Shown here: positions 44,734 through 53,766 of the stretch, piece by piece
Layout: the number at the start of each line of letters is the position of its first letter
How positions within the stretch are numbered: the stretch's first letter is position 1
Source: Candidatus Amarolinea dominans
Lineage (GTDB): Bacteria; Chloroflexota; Anaerolineae; SSC4; Amarolineaceae
Length of the DNA: 64,000 nt
NCBI GenBank assembly: GCA_016719785.1
Contig: JADJYJ010000020.1
Coordinates: 62,001 to 126,000 of the forward strand
Reading direction: 5' to 3'
The notes under the pieces: model-generated
What the model was told of the DNA's origin: nothing
Database searches by the model: none
The model's input: the letters and a program-made list of their open reading frames with translations, nothing else
Position numbers and translations under genes: made by a program

Positions 44734-44784
44734 CACAGACACAGGTTGGGCTGTGTGGATCAGCAAAGAGGACGACATCCGCCT

Positions 44785-45684
44785 ATGACCAGCTTTACCC
44801 ATTCCCTCGCCATCATCATCGGCATCGACGCCTACGCCAACGGCATCCCGCGGCTGACCACCGCGGTCAACGACGCGACGCGGCTGGCCGAACTGCTGGC
44901 CGATGCACACGGCTACGAGACGATCCTGCTGACTGGATCGGCGGACGGGCAGCCGGTGACGCGGGCGCGCCTGGCCGCGCTGTTCACCGAGGAGCTGCCG
45001 GCCCGCCTGGGCGAGGACGACCGCCTGCTGGTCTACTTCGCCGGCCACGGCGTGGCCCTGGACGGCGACGACGGCCCGCGCGGCTACCTGGTGCCCCAGG
45101 ACGCCCGCCCCGGCGACTCGGCCAGCATGCTGGCCATGACCGACCTGCACGCCTGGCTGACCGCGCTGCCCTGCCGGCACATGCTGGCGATCCTGGACTG
45201 CTGCTTCGCGGGCGCGTTCCGCTGGGCCGCCACCCGCCACATGGGCGCGCTGCCCGACGTGATCTACCGGGAGCGCTACGACCGCTACCTGCTCTCCCCC
45301 GCCTGGCAGGTGCTCACCTCCGCCGCCTACGACCAGAAGGCGCTGGATGTGCTCAACGGCAAGGCCATCGGCGTGCGCGAGAGTGATGGCAAAGGCCACT
45401 CCCCCTTTGCCCAAGCCCTGATCGACGCCCTGGAGAAGGGCGAGGCCGACCTGGTGCCCAAGGGCCAGGGGGACGGCGTCATCACCGCCACCGAGCTTTA
45501 TCTCTACCTGCGCGAACAGGTGGAGGTGCAGGCCGAGGAGCAGGCCAGCCACGAGCAGACGCCCGGCCTCTGGCCGCTCAACAAGCACCGCAAGGGGGAG
45601 TTCATCTTCCTGGCCCCCGGTCATCCGCTCAACCTGCCGCCCGCGCCCGATCTGACCGACGAGCCAAACCCTACCGTGGCCTGA
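44785..45684 (+). CDS. Caspase-like domain of C14-nSTAND1-WD40 protein, locus 1 (frameshifted)
   Basis: 299 residues from ATG 44785. A C14 domain with LAIIIGIDAYANGIPRLTTA, LLVYFAGHGVALDG (His88), LDCCFAGAF (Cys140) and a helical tail leading to APDLTDEPNPTVA. It is over 90 percent like residues 1-299 of the protein at 53763. The ORF ends because one base is missing near 45674; the paralogue continues NPYRGLKSYDQQ. The parent protein would be a membrane-tethered caspase controlled by a STAND ATPase and a WD40 sensor. Confidence 0.82.
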   Translation: MTSFTHSLAIIIGIDAYANGIPRLTTAVNDATRLAELLADAHGYETILLTGSADGQPVTRARLAALFTEELPARLGEDDRLLVYFAGHGVALDGDDGPRGYLVPQDARPGDSASMLAMTDLHAWLTALPCRHMLAILDCCFAGAFRWAATRHMGALPDVIYRERYDRYLLSPAWQVLTSAAYDQKALDVLNGKAIGVRESDGKGHSPFAQALIDALEKGEADLVPKGQGDGVITATELYLYLREQVEVQAEEQASHEQTPGLWPLNKHRKGEFIFLAPGHPLNLPPAPDLTDEPNPTVA

Positions 45685-45702
45685 AGTCCTACGACCAGCA
45701 GC

Positions 45703-48700
45703 ATGCCCCACTCTTCTTCGGCCGCGGGACGAGATCAAGGAACTAACGGCGCTGGTGGAGCAGCAGCCCTTCCTGGCCGTCCTGGGCGCGTCGGGCACGG
45801 GCAAGTCGTCGCTGGTCAAGGCGGGGTGTTGCTGCGCGGCTTGAGGTTCGTAGTGACGACTTCAGCCGTCCCGCGCCCGCAAGAGCGACTGAAGTCGCTA
45901 CTACGAACGAAGCCTACCGCGCCCCCCCCCATGCGGCCCACCGACCAGCCCGGTGCAGGCGTTGGAGCGCTGCTGCGCCGAGCCGAAGGCTTCGGTAGTC
46001 TGGTCGGAAGCGACGACGCCCTGGCGCAGATCATCGCCCGCTGGGTCGAAACCCATCCCGGCCAGCGGCTGGTGCTGACCATTGACCAATTCGAGGAGTT
46101 GGCCACCCTCTGCCGTGACGACGCCGAGCGGGAACGCTTCCTGCGACTCCTGGCCACAGCGGTTGAACAGCAGCCCGACGCCTTCCGCCTGATCATCACC
46201 CTGCGCACCGACTTCGAGCCGCAGTTCACCCATCGGCTCGCTGCGCAAGCGGGCCACCGAGGAGTACGATCGCCTGCCGGATACAACGCACAAGGATACC
46301 ATGCAGCGGGTGATGCTGCGCATGGTGGCCGTGGAAGGCAGCGAGCTGGCCCGGCGGCGGGTAGCGTTGAGCGAGCTGGTGTACCCGACCGCCGAAGAGA
46401 ACGAGCGGGTCAAGATGGTGCTCGACCGGCTGGTGGGGGTCCGCCTGCTGGTGCGCGGCACATCGGACAATCCAGACGGCACGAAAGGCGAGGCCTACGT
46501 CGAACCGGCGCACGATGCCTTGGTGCTGGCCTGGGACAAGCTGCTGCGCTGGAAGCAGGAGGCCGAGGAATACCTGCCGTTGCAGCGCCGGCTGGCGCAG
46601 GCGGCCAAGAGTGGAGCAAGGCCGCGCCCGATGCCAAGACCGGCCTGCTGTGGGACGATGATCCGCGGCTGCCGCAGGTGGAGGAGACGCTGTGGCCGAC
46701 GGGCGGCAAGCAGCGGGGGCTGCGCGGACGCTTCCGCTGGGCGAAACAAGTGTTGGCGCCGAAGATCGGGGCGCCAGCGGAGACGAGGTGGCTCAACGGC
46801 GTGGAATTGGCTTTTGTGCAGTCGAGCGTTTGGGCGCGCACGGCGTTTTGGCGGAGGGTGGTTTCGATTACGAGCCTGGTGGTGATAGCACTCACCGCCA
46901 TTACGATCTTTGCATTGGCACAGCAAAGTGAGGCCACAAAACAACGCAACGAGGCCAATATCCAGCGGGATAGTGCAGTGAGCGCCCAATCTACCGCCGT
47001 TGCCGAAAGCAATGTGCGCGCAACGGCAGAGGCGAATGCCCAGCGCTCTGCCAAGGCCGAGGCCACCGCTGCTGCTGACGCCAGACAGAAGCAGGCTGAG
47101 GCAGAACGCGAGGCAGCAATCGCTCGGTCGCGCCAGCTTGCCGTTCTGTCCGCCAAGGAGTTGGCTGATAATCACTATGAACCGGCCCTGTTGCTGGCTA
47201 TAGAAGCCGGCCGCGCGACTGAAGACCACAAACCTGACGCAACCGAAGCATTCGATGCCATCCGGGTTGCCGTCGCCCATCCTGGCCGCAGCGCGGCGGT
47301 GTTCTATTGCCACACGGGCGACGTCTATCAGGCGACGTGGAGCCGGGATGAATCCCGGCTCCTCACCAGCAGCGGCGATGGCACCACTTGCATCTGGGAC
47401 GCCGCCACCGGCAAGGAGCTGGTCGTACTCACAGGCCACACGCGACCTGTCGAGCAGGCGACGTGGAGCCGGGATGATTCCAAGATCCTCGCCAGCAGCG
47501 CCGACCGCACCGCCCGCATCTGGGACGCCGCCACCGGCAATGAGCTGGTCGTACTCACAGGCCACACGGACGAGATCTTTCAGGCGACGTGGAGCCGGGA
47601 CGAATCCAGGGTTCTCACCAGCAGCGCCGATAACACCGCCCGCATCTGGGACGTCGCCACTGGCAAGGCGCTGGTCGTACTCACAGGCCACACGACAGAC
47701 GTCGATCAGGCGACGTGGAGCCGGGATGAATCCAAGGTCCTCACCCGCAGCAACGACGGCACCGCCCGCATCTGGGACGCCGCCACCGGCAAGGAGCTGG
47801 TCGTACTCACAGGCCACACGGGCTCCGTCTATCAGGCGACGTGGAGCCGGGATGAATCCAAGATTCTCACCAGCAGCGGCGATAACACCGTCCGCATCTG
47901 GGACGCCGCCACCGGCAATGAGCTGGTCGTACTCACAGGCCACACGGACGAGATCTTTCAGGCGACGTGGAGCCGGGACGAATCCAAGATCCTCACCAGC
48001 AGGGCCGACCGCACCGCCCGCATCTGGGACGTCGCCACTGGCAAAGCGCTGGTCGTACTCACAGGCCACACGACAGACGTCGATCAGGCGACGTGGAGCC
48101 GGGATGAATCCAAGGTCCTCACCCGCAGCAACGACGGCACCGTCCGTATCTGGCAAGCCGCCACTGGCAAAGAGCTGGTCGTACTCCGCCACACGGCCCT
48201 CGTTTATCAGGCGACGTGGAGCCGGAACGATTCCAGGGTTCTCACCAGCAGCCGCGACGGCACCGCCCGCATCTGGGACGCCGCCACCGGCAAGGAGCTG
48301 GTCAGACTCCGCCACACGGCCGACGTCTGGAAGGCGACGTGGAGCCGGGATGAATCCAAGATCCTCACCGCTAGCAAAAACCGCACTGTCCGCATCTGGG
48401 ACACCGCCGCCGGCTATGAGCTGGTCGTACTCACAGGTCACACGGGCTCCGTCGAGCAGGCGACGTGGAGCCGGGATGAATCCAATATCCTCACCCGCGA
48501 CGCCGACGACACCGCCCGCATCTGGGACGCCGCCACCGGGAAAGCGCTGGTCATCCTCACAGGTCACACGGGCTCCGTCGAGCAGGCGACGTGGAGCCGG
48601 AATGAATCCAAGATCCTCACCTTTAGCGGCGACCGCACCGCCCGCATCTGGGACGCCGCTACCGGCAAAAAGCTGGTCACACTCACAGGCCACACGGACT

Positions 48701-49722
48701 CCGTCGAGCAGGCGACGTGGAGCCGGGATGAATCCAAGATCCTCACCAGCAGCGCCGACGACACCGCCCGCATCTGGGACGCCGCCACTGGCAAAGCGCT
48801 GGTCGTACTCACAGGTCACACGGGCCCCGTCGATCAGGCGACGTGGAGCCGGGATGAATCCAGGGTTCTCACCAGCAGCCGCGACGACACCGCCCGCATC
48901 TGGGACGCCGCCACCGGCAATGAGCTGGTCGTACTCACAGGCCACACGGACATGGTCTATCAGGCGACGTGGAGCCGGGATGAACGCAGGTCCTCACCCG
49001 CAGCGACGACGACACCGCCCGCATCTGTGACGCCGCCACCGGCAATGAGCTCGTCGTCCTCACACGCCACCCGGACGAGATCTTTCAGGCGACGTGGAGC
49101 CGGGATGAATCCAAGGTCCTCACCCGCAGCGACGACGACACCGCCCGCATCTGGGACGCCGCCACCGGCAATGAGCTGGTCGTACTCACAGGCCACACGG
49201 ACGAGATCTTTCAGGCGACGTGGAGCCGGGATGAATCCAAGGTCCTCACCCGCAGCGCCAGACCGCACCGCCCGCATCTGGGACGCCGCCACCGGCAATG
49301 AAATTTCGGTCGTACTCACAGCCACACCTTGTGGGTCTATCAGGCGACGTGGAGCCGGGACGAATCCAAGATCCTCACCAGCAGCGCCGACCGGACCGCC
49401 CGCATCTGGGACGCCGCCACCGGCAATGAGCTGGTCGTACTCACAGGCCACACCGACTGGGTCTATCAGGCGACGTGGAGCCGGGATGAATCCAAGATCC
49501 TCACCAGTGGCGCCGACGGCACCGCCCGCATCTGGTACGTCCAAATGGCGGATCTTGTGGCGGCCACCTGTCGCCGTGCGCCGCGCAATCTCTCGTGGGA
49601 CGAATGGAATCGTTGGATCAAGGGCAACTACCGGCCCACCTGTGTCGAAGCACCGCTACCTCCCGATGCCATCGCGGCGATTCAAGCCCAGGTCGCGGCG
49701 CAGGCCCGGGCCGGGAATGTGA
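45703..49722 (+). pseudogene. nSTAND1 and WD40 part of locus 1, broken by several frameshifts and one deletion
   Basis: Only parts of this frame are natural. Natural are 45910-46228 (VLTIDQFEELATLCRDDAER), and about 46613-48988 (TGLLWDDDPRLPQVEETLWP, a membrane helix VVSITSLVVIALTAITIFAL, a coiled coil and WD40). The Walker A region (FLAVLGASGTGKSSLVKAG) lies in another frame at about 45770-45830. At about 46229 some 300 bp present in the paralogue (winged helix) are missing, joining PQFT to GSLRKRATEEYDR in another frame. Eighteen WD40 units of 42 residues (126 bp) follow, each near VYQATWSRDESKILTSS and RIWDAATGNELVVLTGH. Indels near 48985 and 49259 shift the frame. Confidence 0.78.
45846..45908. 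mobile_element. 63-bp palindromic insert within the nSTAND1 region of locus 1
   Basis: Inverted ends GTTCGTAGT and ACTACGAAC with arms GACTTCAG and CTGAAGTC, total 63 bp, a multiple of three. It sits between the Walker A helix (KAG..LRG) and PPMRPTDQ, exactly where the paralogue has a different insert. Confidence 0.75.
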
Positions 49723-50120
49723 TCACAGCCACGGCAACGCTGGATCAACTCAACGGCTGGCTGCGTGAGAACGGCCAATTCTCAGCCTTCGGGAAGGATG
49801 TTGAGTCTTGGAGCGCGCTTTGCTGGTATGGCGCCGCCTGGAACGAGGCGGCCCTGGTGCTCGACGCCTGCGAGACGGCGGTCAAGCTGGCGCCCAAGGA
49901 TGGCCACGCTCGCGATGGCCGCGGCCTGGCGCGCGCATTGACGGACGATGTGTCGGGGGCGATCGAGGATTTCGAGTTTGCGGTGCAGAGATGGACAGAG
50001 GCCGGCGCTGACGCCTCGCTCATCGCCTCGCGCACCGCGTGGATCACAGCGCTGCGGGCGGGCAAGGCTCCGACGGAGATTTTTGACGCGGCGACGCTGG
50101 AGAAGCTGAGAGCTGAATGA
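49329..50120 (+). CDS. C-terminal WD40 units and TPR-like tail of locus 1
   Basis: 263 residues in the frame which correctly follows the last WD40 units: two WD40 repeats (VYQATWSRDESKILTSSADR, VLTGHTDW) and then LSWDEWNRWIKGNYRPTCVE, a helical tail with TPR-like ESWSALCWYGAAWNEAALVL and GRGLARALTDDVSGAIEDFE. This tail is typical for WD40-STAND proteins of Chloroflexota and Cyanobacteria. End at 50120. Confidence 0.72.
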   Translation: MWVYQATWSRDESKILTSSADRTARIWDAATGNELVVLTGHTDWVYQATWSRDESKILTSGADGTARIWYVQMADLVAATCRRAPRNLSWDEWNRWIKGNYRPTCVEAPLPPDAIAAIQAQVAAQARAGNVITATATLDQLNGWLRENGQFSAFGKDVESWSALCWYGAAWNEAALVLDACETAVKLAPKDGHARDGRGLARALTDDVSGAIEDFEFAVQRWTEAGADASLIASRTAWITALRAGKAPTEIFDAATLEKLRAE

Positions 50121-50157
50121 GTGTACCGCTCATCCTGCGAAATATGGAGGCCCACCC

Positions 50158-50460
50158 ATGACCCTCACCACCTACCGCAACTTCGACCTCCTCATCACCC
50201 GCGCGGGCGCGCGCTATCGCGCCTTCGTGGTGGACGCGCCCGCCGGCGAGGCCAGCTTGGTCTTCGACCTGCCCTTCGCGCCGGATGAGATCGCCCACCT
50301 CGGCGGCCTGGCGCGGCGCGTACCGCAACGTCCGTCAGATGACTGGTACATCCAGACCTCACCCTGGTCGGCAAACGCCACGCGAGGTTCTCGAGATTGC
50401 GCATTCGTGTTCATTGAAAGTGGAAGACTGGCAGATAAAACAGAACTTAGTTCCATTTGA
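50158..50460 (+). pseudogene. Remnant of a CHAT-protease-like N-terminus (1 of 3)
   Basis: RBS GGAGG and ATG 50158. Reads YRNFDLLITRAGARYRAFVV and DAPAGEASLVFDLPFAPDEI, resembling the start of CHAT (TPR-associated caspase) proteins (..FDLLIERAGD.YRARVL.SPAGEAS..F.LPF...EL). After about 60 codons the sequence loses similarity and becomes AT-rich. The expected TPR and CHAT domains are absent, replaced by the AAA gene at 50551. Similar remnants are at 52027 and 58883. Confidence 0.6.
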
Positions 50461-50484
50461 GATACTATTATTTGTGGAACTATT

Positions 50485-50512
50485 TTACATGGAACTAATT
50501 ATGTGATATACT
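50485..50512 (+). promoter_or_regulatory. Promoter of the AAA-DUF234 gene
   Basis: TTACAT (50485-50490), 16 bp, TATACT (50507-50512), 38 bp before the ATG at 50551. The surrounding 110 bp is markedly AT-rich compared with the flanks. Confidence 0.6.
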
Positions 50513-50550
50513 ATGTCTATTGTCAGAACGATGCTTGATAAGGACTATCT

Positions 50551-51963
50551 ATGACCTTTGTAGATCGCGAACGCTAATTGGCTACCCTGGAGGGATTCTG
50601 GCACTCTCAGCGCGCAGAGTGCATTCCCGTCACTGGCCGGCGCCGAGTCGGCAAGACGTATTTGCTTGAACACTTCTCTCAGAACAAGCGGGCCGTCTAC
50701 TACCGCTGCTTTCTGACCGGGACTGCGGAACAGCTGCCTGCGCTAGGTCAGGCGTTGGCGGATTTTTCCGGGGACTCCGTGCTGATCGCCCAACCGCCGA
50801 CCTCCTGGGCTGCCGTCTTTGCGCTCATCGAGCGATTGGCGCAGGAGTCGCGCTTGTTGCTTGTGCTCGACGAAATCCCCTATTGGGCCTCACGAGACGC
50901 CAGCTTGCCTTCTGTGCTACAGAATTGGTGGGATGCGATCGGGCACACACTCAACATCATGTTGGTTCTGTGCGGGTCAGCGGTGCAGATGATGGAGACC
51001 CTTCTGACCGGAGCGGCGCCGCTGGCGGGCTGCATCACCGGGCGTCTGCCAGTGCGACCGCTCGACTTTCGCGCATCTGCGGAGCTGGTGGGCTATGCCG
51101 ATCCGGACGCCGCCCTGACCGCTTACGGTATTCTTGGCGGTGTGCCGCTGTATCTCACCTTTTTCCGCCCGGAGCGTTCCTTGCGGGATAACATCGTCAA
51201 TGCCATCGTATCGCCGTCGTCGCGCCTGTATGTCGAGCCACAAGCTGTCTTTGCTGCGCACCACCAAGTGTACGAAGCACGCGGCGCTCTCGCTGTCTTA
51301 CGCGCCATCGCCCACGGCAGGCATCGCTGGTCGGACATTGCGGAAGCGGCTGGGGTCAGTACGTCAACGCTCACACGTGTCATGGAACCGCTGATCGGCG
51401 ACCTGGGTTTGGTCGAGCGGGTGTTGCCAGTCACCGAAACGCATCCGACGCGGGCCTACTACACGCAGTATCATCTGACCGACAACTTCTTCCGATTCTG
51501 GTTCCGCTTCATCGAGGCGAACCAAGGACACATTGAGTTTGGCGATGTCGAGCGTATTGCAGACCTGGTCATGGCCCGGCTACCCGACTATATGGGACTG
51601 CCTTTCGAGGCCATGTGCCGCGATTGGGTGCGCTTGGCAAGCGTGGCTGGGGTCCTGCCCGAACGGGTCGGTAGGGTCGGCACCTGGTGGAATCCCGACC
51701 ATCAGCTTGACATCGTGGGTCTGGACGAACAGGGTCGCGCTGCTATTCTCGGCGAGGCCAAATGGCACACTCAGCCATTCACCTACCAGGAATTGGAGCG
51801 TTACCTGGGACACGTGCGTGCCCTGGGGACTCTCCCGCGCCCTGACACGTACCATCTTCTCTTTTCCCGGTCAGGTTTTTCCGATGACGTGCAGCGCTGG
51901 TCCGCCATGAACAACGTCCGGCTGTTGACACCAGCGAGCATGTTGGCGAGCTTCGACGCGTAG
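50551..51963 (+). CDS. AAA ATPase with DUF234 nuclease-like C-terminus, in-frame stop at codon 9
   Basis: Natural start ATG 50551 reads MTFVDRER, then TAA 50575-50577, then TTG 50578 LATLEGFWHSQRAE. Family proteins read DREREL at this point, so the TAA replaces a Glu or Lys codon and the predicted start at TTG 50578 is a fallback. Then GRRRVGKTYLLEHF (Walker A), LLLVLDEIPYW (Walker B), a winged helix (WSDIAEAAGVSTSTLTRVME) and the DUF234 region LDIVGLDEQGRAAILGEAKW (nuclease-like D...GExK). About 460 residues, normal size. AT-rich upstream flank suggests acquisition. Confidence 0.78.
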
Positions 51964-52026
51964 ACAGTGCAGCACGATCGGCAGACGCAGTTGAAGGGAT
52001 GGTGGCGCCGACGATACGAGGCCAGT

Positions 52027-52173
52027 CAGCACAATCACCACCTACCACAACTTCGACCTCCTCATCACCCGCGCCGGCGCGCGTTACCGCGCCTTCGTGG
52101 TGGAGGCGGCGGCAGGGGAGAGCACGTCGTTCGACCGGCCCTTTGCGCCTGAATGTCGGGTCGCATGTTGACA
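52027..52173 (+). pseudogene. Remnant of a CHAT-protease-like N-terminus (2 of 3)
   Basis: Reads ITTYHNFDLLITRAGARYRA then FVVEAAAGESTSFDRPFAPE and stops. The start codon is missing (ACA-ATC-ACC) and the body absent. The following 20 bp begin the consensus promoter of the AbiE operon. The upstream 51964-52026 shows nothing. Confidence 0.6.
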
Positions 52174-52196
52174 TGAATGCATTCCATACGTAAAAT
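52168..52196 (+). promoter_or_regulatory. Consensus promoter of the AbiE-caspase operon
   Basis: TTGACA at 52168-52173, exactly 17 bp, TAAAAT at 52191-52196. The best promoter in the window. The -35 begins at the last bases of the CHAT-like remnant. Confidence 0.82.
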
Positions 52197-52197
52197 A

Positions 52198-52214
52198 CTT
52201 ATAGTCACTATAAG
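52198..52214. promoter_or_regulatory. Dyad operator CTTATAG-TCA-CTATAAG
   Basis: A perfect 7-bp dyad with a 3-bp centre located immediately after the -10, where a bound AbiEi-type repressor would block transcription. AbiEi antitoxins are known to bind inverted repeats in their own promoter. Start codon of abiEi follows at 52226. Confidence 0.72.
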
Positions 52215-52225
52215 GTTTTTGTATC

Positions 52226-52843
52226 ATGCCGCAGGACTCTCACTCCAACCGACGGTTGCTTTACGAGATAGCCGACTCCCAGGGCGGCTATTTCACCGCG
52301 CAGCAGGCGCTGCAGGTCGGCTACGCCTACAGCCAGCAGCATTTTCACCGGCAGAGCGGGGCCTGGGAACAGGTCGCGCGCGGCGTCTTCCGTCTGCGCG
52401 ACTACCCGCCCGGCGAGCGCGAAGACCTGATTCGCTGGTCGCTGTGGAGCCGCAATCAGCAGGGGGTTCCCCAGGCTGTGATCTCCCACGAGACCGCGCT
52501 CACCGTCCATAACCTGAGCGATGTCATGCCGGCTGCGGTGCATCTGACCGTGCCGCCCGGATTTCGCAAATCGACGCCAGCGGGCTGCGTGCTGTACCGG
52601 GCCAATCTCGCGCCCACGGATAGCGAGCAGCGCATCGGATTCAAGGTGACAACGCCACTGCGCACACTCGTGGACGTAGCCGAGAGCGCCCTCAGCCAGG
52701 AGCATCTCGACCGGGCTGCTCGCGATGCCTTGCAGCACGGCCTGGTGCGGCGGCCCGCGCTGGCCACAGTGGCCTGTTCGTCTGCGGCGCGCGCGCGTCT
52801 CGACCAGGCGCTGGCGGCTGCGCTGACCCAGGAGCCGACATAA
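52226..52843 (+). CDS. abiEi: Type IV toxin-antitoxin system antitoxin AbiEi
   Basis: 205 residues. N-terminal winged helix: LYEIADSQGGYFTAQQALQV, HRQSGAWEQVARGVFRLRDY, the AbiEi hallmark (G-F-T...A...G.....Q.H....G.L....RGVYRL). The C-terminal domain includes ALTVHNLSDVMPAAVHLTVP. It represses its own operon and counters the AbiEii toxin. The stop TAA overlaps the start of the toxin (52843), so both are coupled. Confidence 0.87.
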   Translation: MPQDSHSNRRLLYEIADSQGGYFTAQQALQVGYAYSQQHFHRQSGAWEQVARGVFRLRDYPPGEREDLIRWSLWSRNQQGVPQAVISHETALTVHNLSDVMPAAVHLTVPPGFRKSTPAGCVLYRANLAPTDSEQRIGFKVTTPLRTLVDVAESALSQEHLDRAARDALQHGLVRRPALATVACSSAARARLDQALAAALTQEPT

Positions 52844-53766
52844 TGATCGGGCCATACAAGACGCCGCAGGCTTTCCGCGTGGCGCTTGAAACCCGGCTAC
52901 GCCAGACGGCTCAGGAGCGGAGCATGGATTTACAGCGGCTGCAGCGACAGGTCGCCTTTGAGCGGCTGATGGCGCGGCTGTTTGCCAACGAGACTCCCCC
53001 CTGGTTGCTCAAAGGCGGTTATTCGCTGGAACTGCGGTTGCCTGGCCGGGCGCGTTCCACTGTAGACCTTGACCTGTCAATCCCCGATCCGGCATGCATA
53101 CCGCAGGCGATCGTCGCAATCGGGCCGGATGATGTCCGGTCCAGCGCATTCGATCATGTGCAGAAGATGGCCGAGCGTGATCTGGGCGATGGCTTTCAGT
53201 TCTTGATTCACCAACCGAAAACTGAGCTAACGGGCGCGCCCAGCGGCGGTTTCCGTTGCCAGGTTGAGGCGCGTTTGGCCAGTCGCGTCTTTGCCCGGTT
53301 CCACCTCGACATCGCACTCGGCGATTCGGTTGCAGGCCCATTCGATTGGATCACGGGCGGCGATCTCCTTGCCTTTGCGGGCATCCCGCCAGCGCGCATC
53401 GCCGTCTACCCCCTGGCGCAGCAATTTGCCGAGAAGATTTATGCCTACACGTTTCCGTGGCGAGATCGAGAGAACACGCGTGTGAAGGATCTCGTAGACT
53501 TGGTGTTGCTCATAGACTCCGGTCTGTTGCCTTTGAGTGACCTCAGATCGGCAGTCGCGGTTACTTTTGCAGTCCGGGATACACATCCGGCGCTGGCGTC
53601 ACTACCGTTGCCCCCTCTGTCCTGGTCTTCGGCTTATGACGCTTTAGCCAAAGACCTCGGGCTTAGCGCCCGTACCCTGGCTGAAGCCTATGACACGCTG
53701 CAGTCCTTCTGGCAAGCGTGCGAGCTTGGACTGGACAGCCTGGCGGAGGAGGCGCAACAGCCATGA
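52843..53766 (+). CDS. abiEii: Type IV toxin AbiEii (nucleotidyltransferase)
   Basis: 307 residues. Contains WLLKGGYSLELRLPGRARST followed by VDLDLSI: GG..S (58-61) and the D-x-D pair Asp75/Asp77 of the nucleotidyltransferase fold; QQFAEKIYAYT and RVKDLVDLVLL are the C-terminal AbiEii motifs. In characterised AbiE systems the toxin modifies tRNA and arrests growth during phage infection. The stop codon overlaps the ATG of the caspase-STAND gene (ATGA at 53763-53766), an arrangement I do not know from other AbiE loci. Confidence 0.85.
   Translation: MIGPYKTPQAFRVALETRLRQTAQERSMDLQRLQRQVAFERLMARLFANETPPWLLKGGYSLELRLPGRARSTVDLDLSIPDPACIPQAIVAIGPDDVRSSAFDHVQKMAERDLGDGFQFLIHQPKTELTGAPSGGFRCQVEARLASRVFARFHLDIALGDSVAGPFDWITGGDLLAFAGIPPARIAVYPLAQQFAEKIYAYTFPWRDRENTRVKDLVDLVLLIDSGLLPLSDLRSAVAVTFAVRDTHPALASLPLPPLSWSSAYDALAKDLGLSARTLAEAYDTLQSFWQACELGLDSLAEEAQQP

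Noticed and set aside
46495..48945. 816-codon minus-strand frame opposite the WD40 array
   Set aside because: The periodic translation only mirrors the 126-bp repeat; no family pattern.
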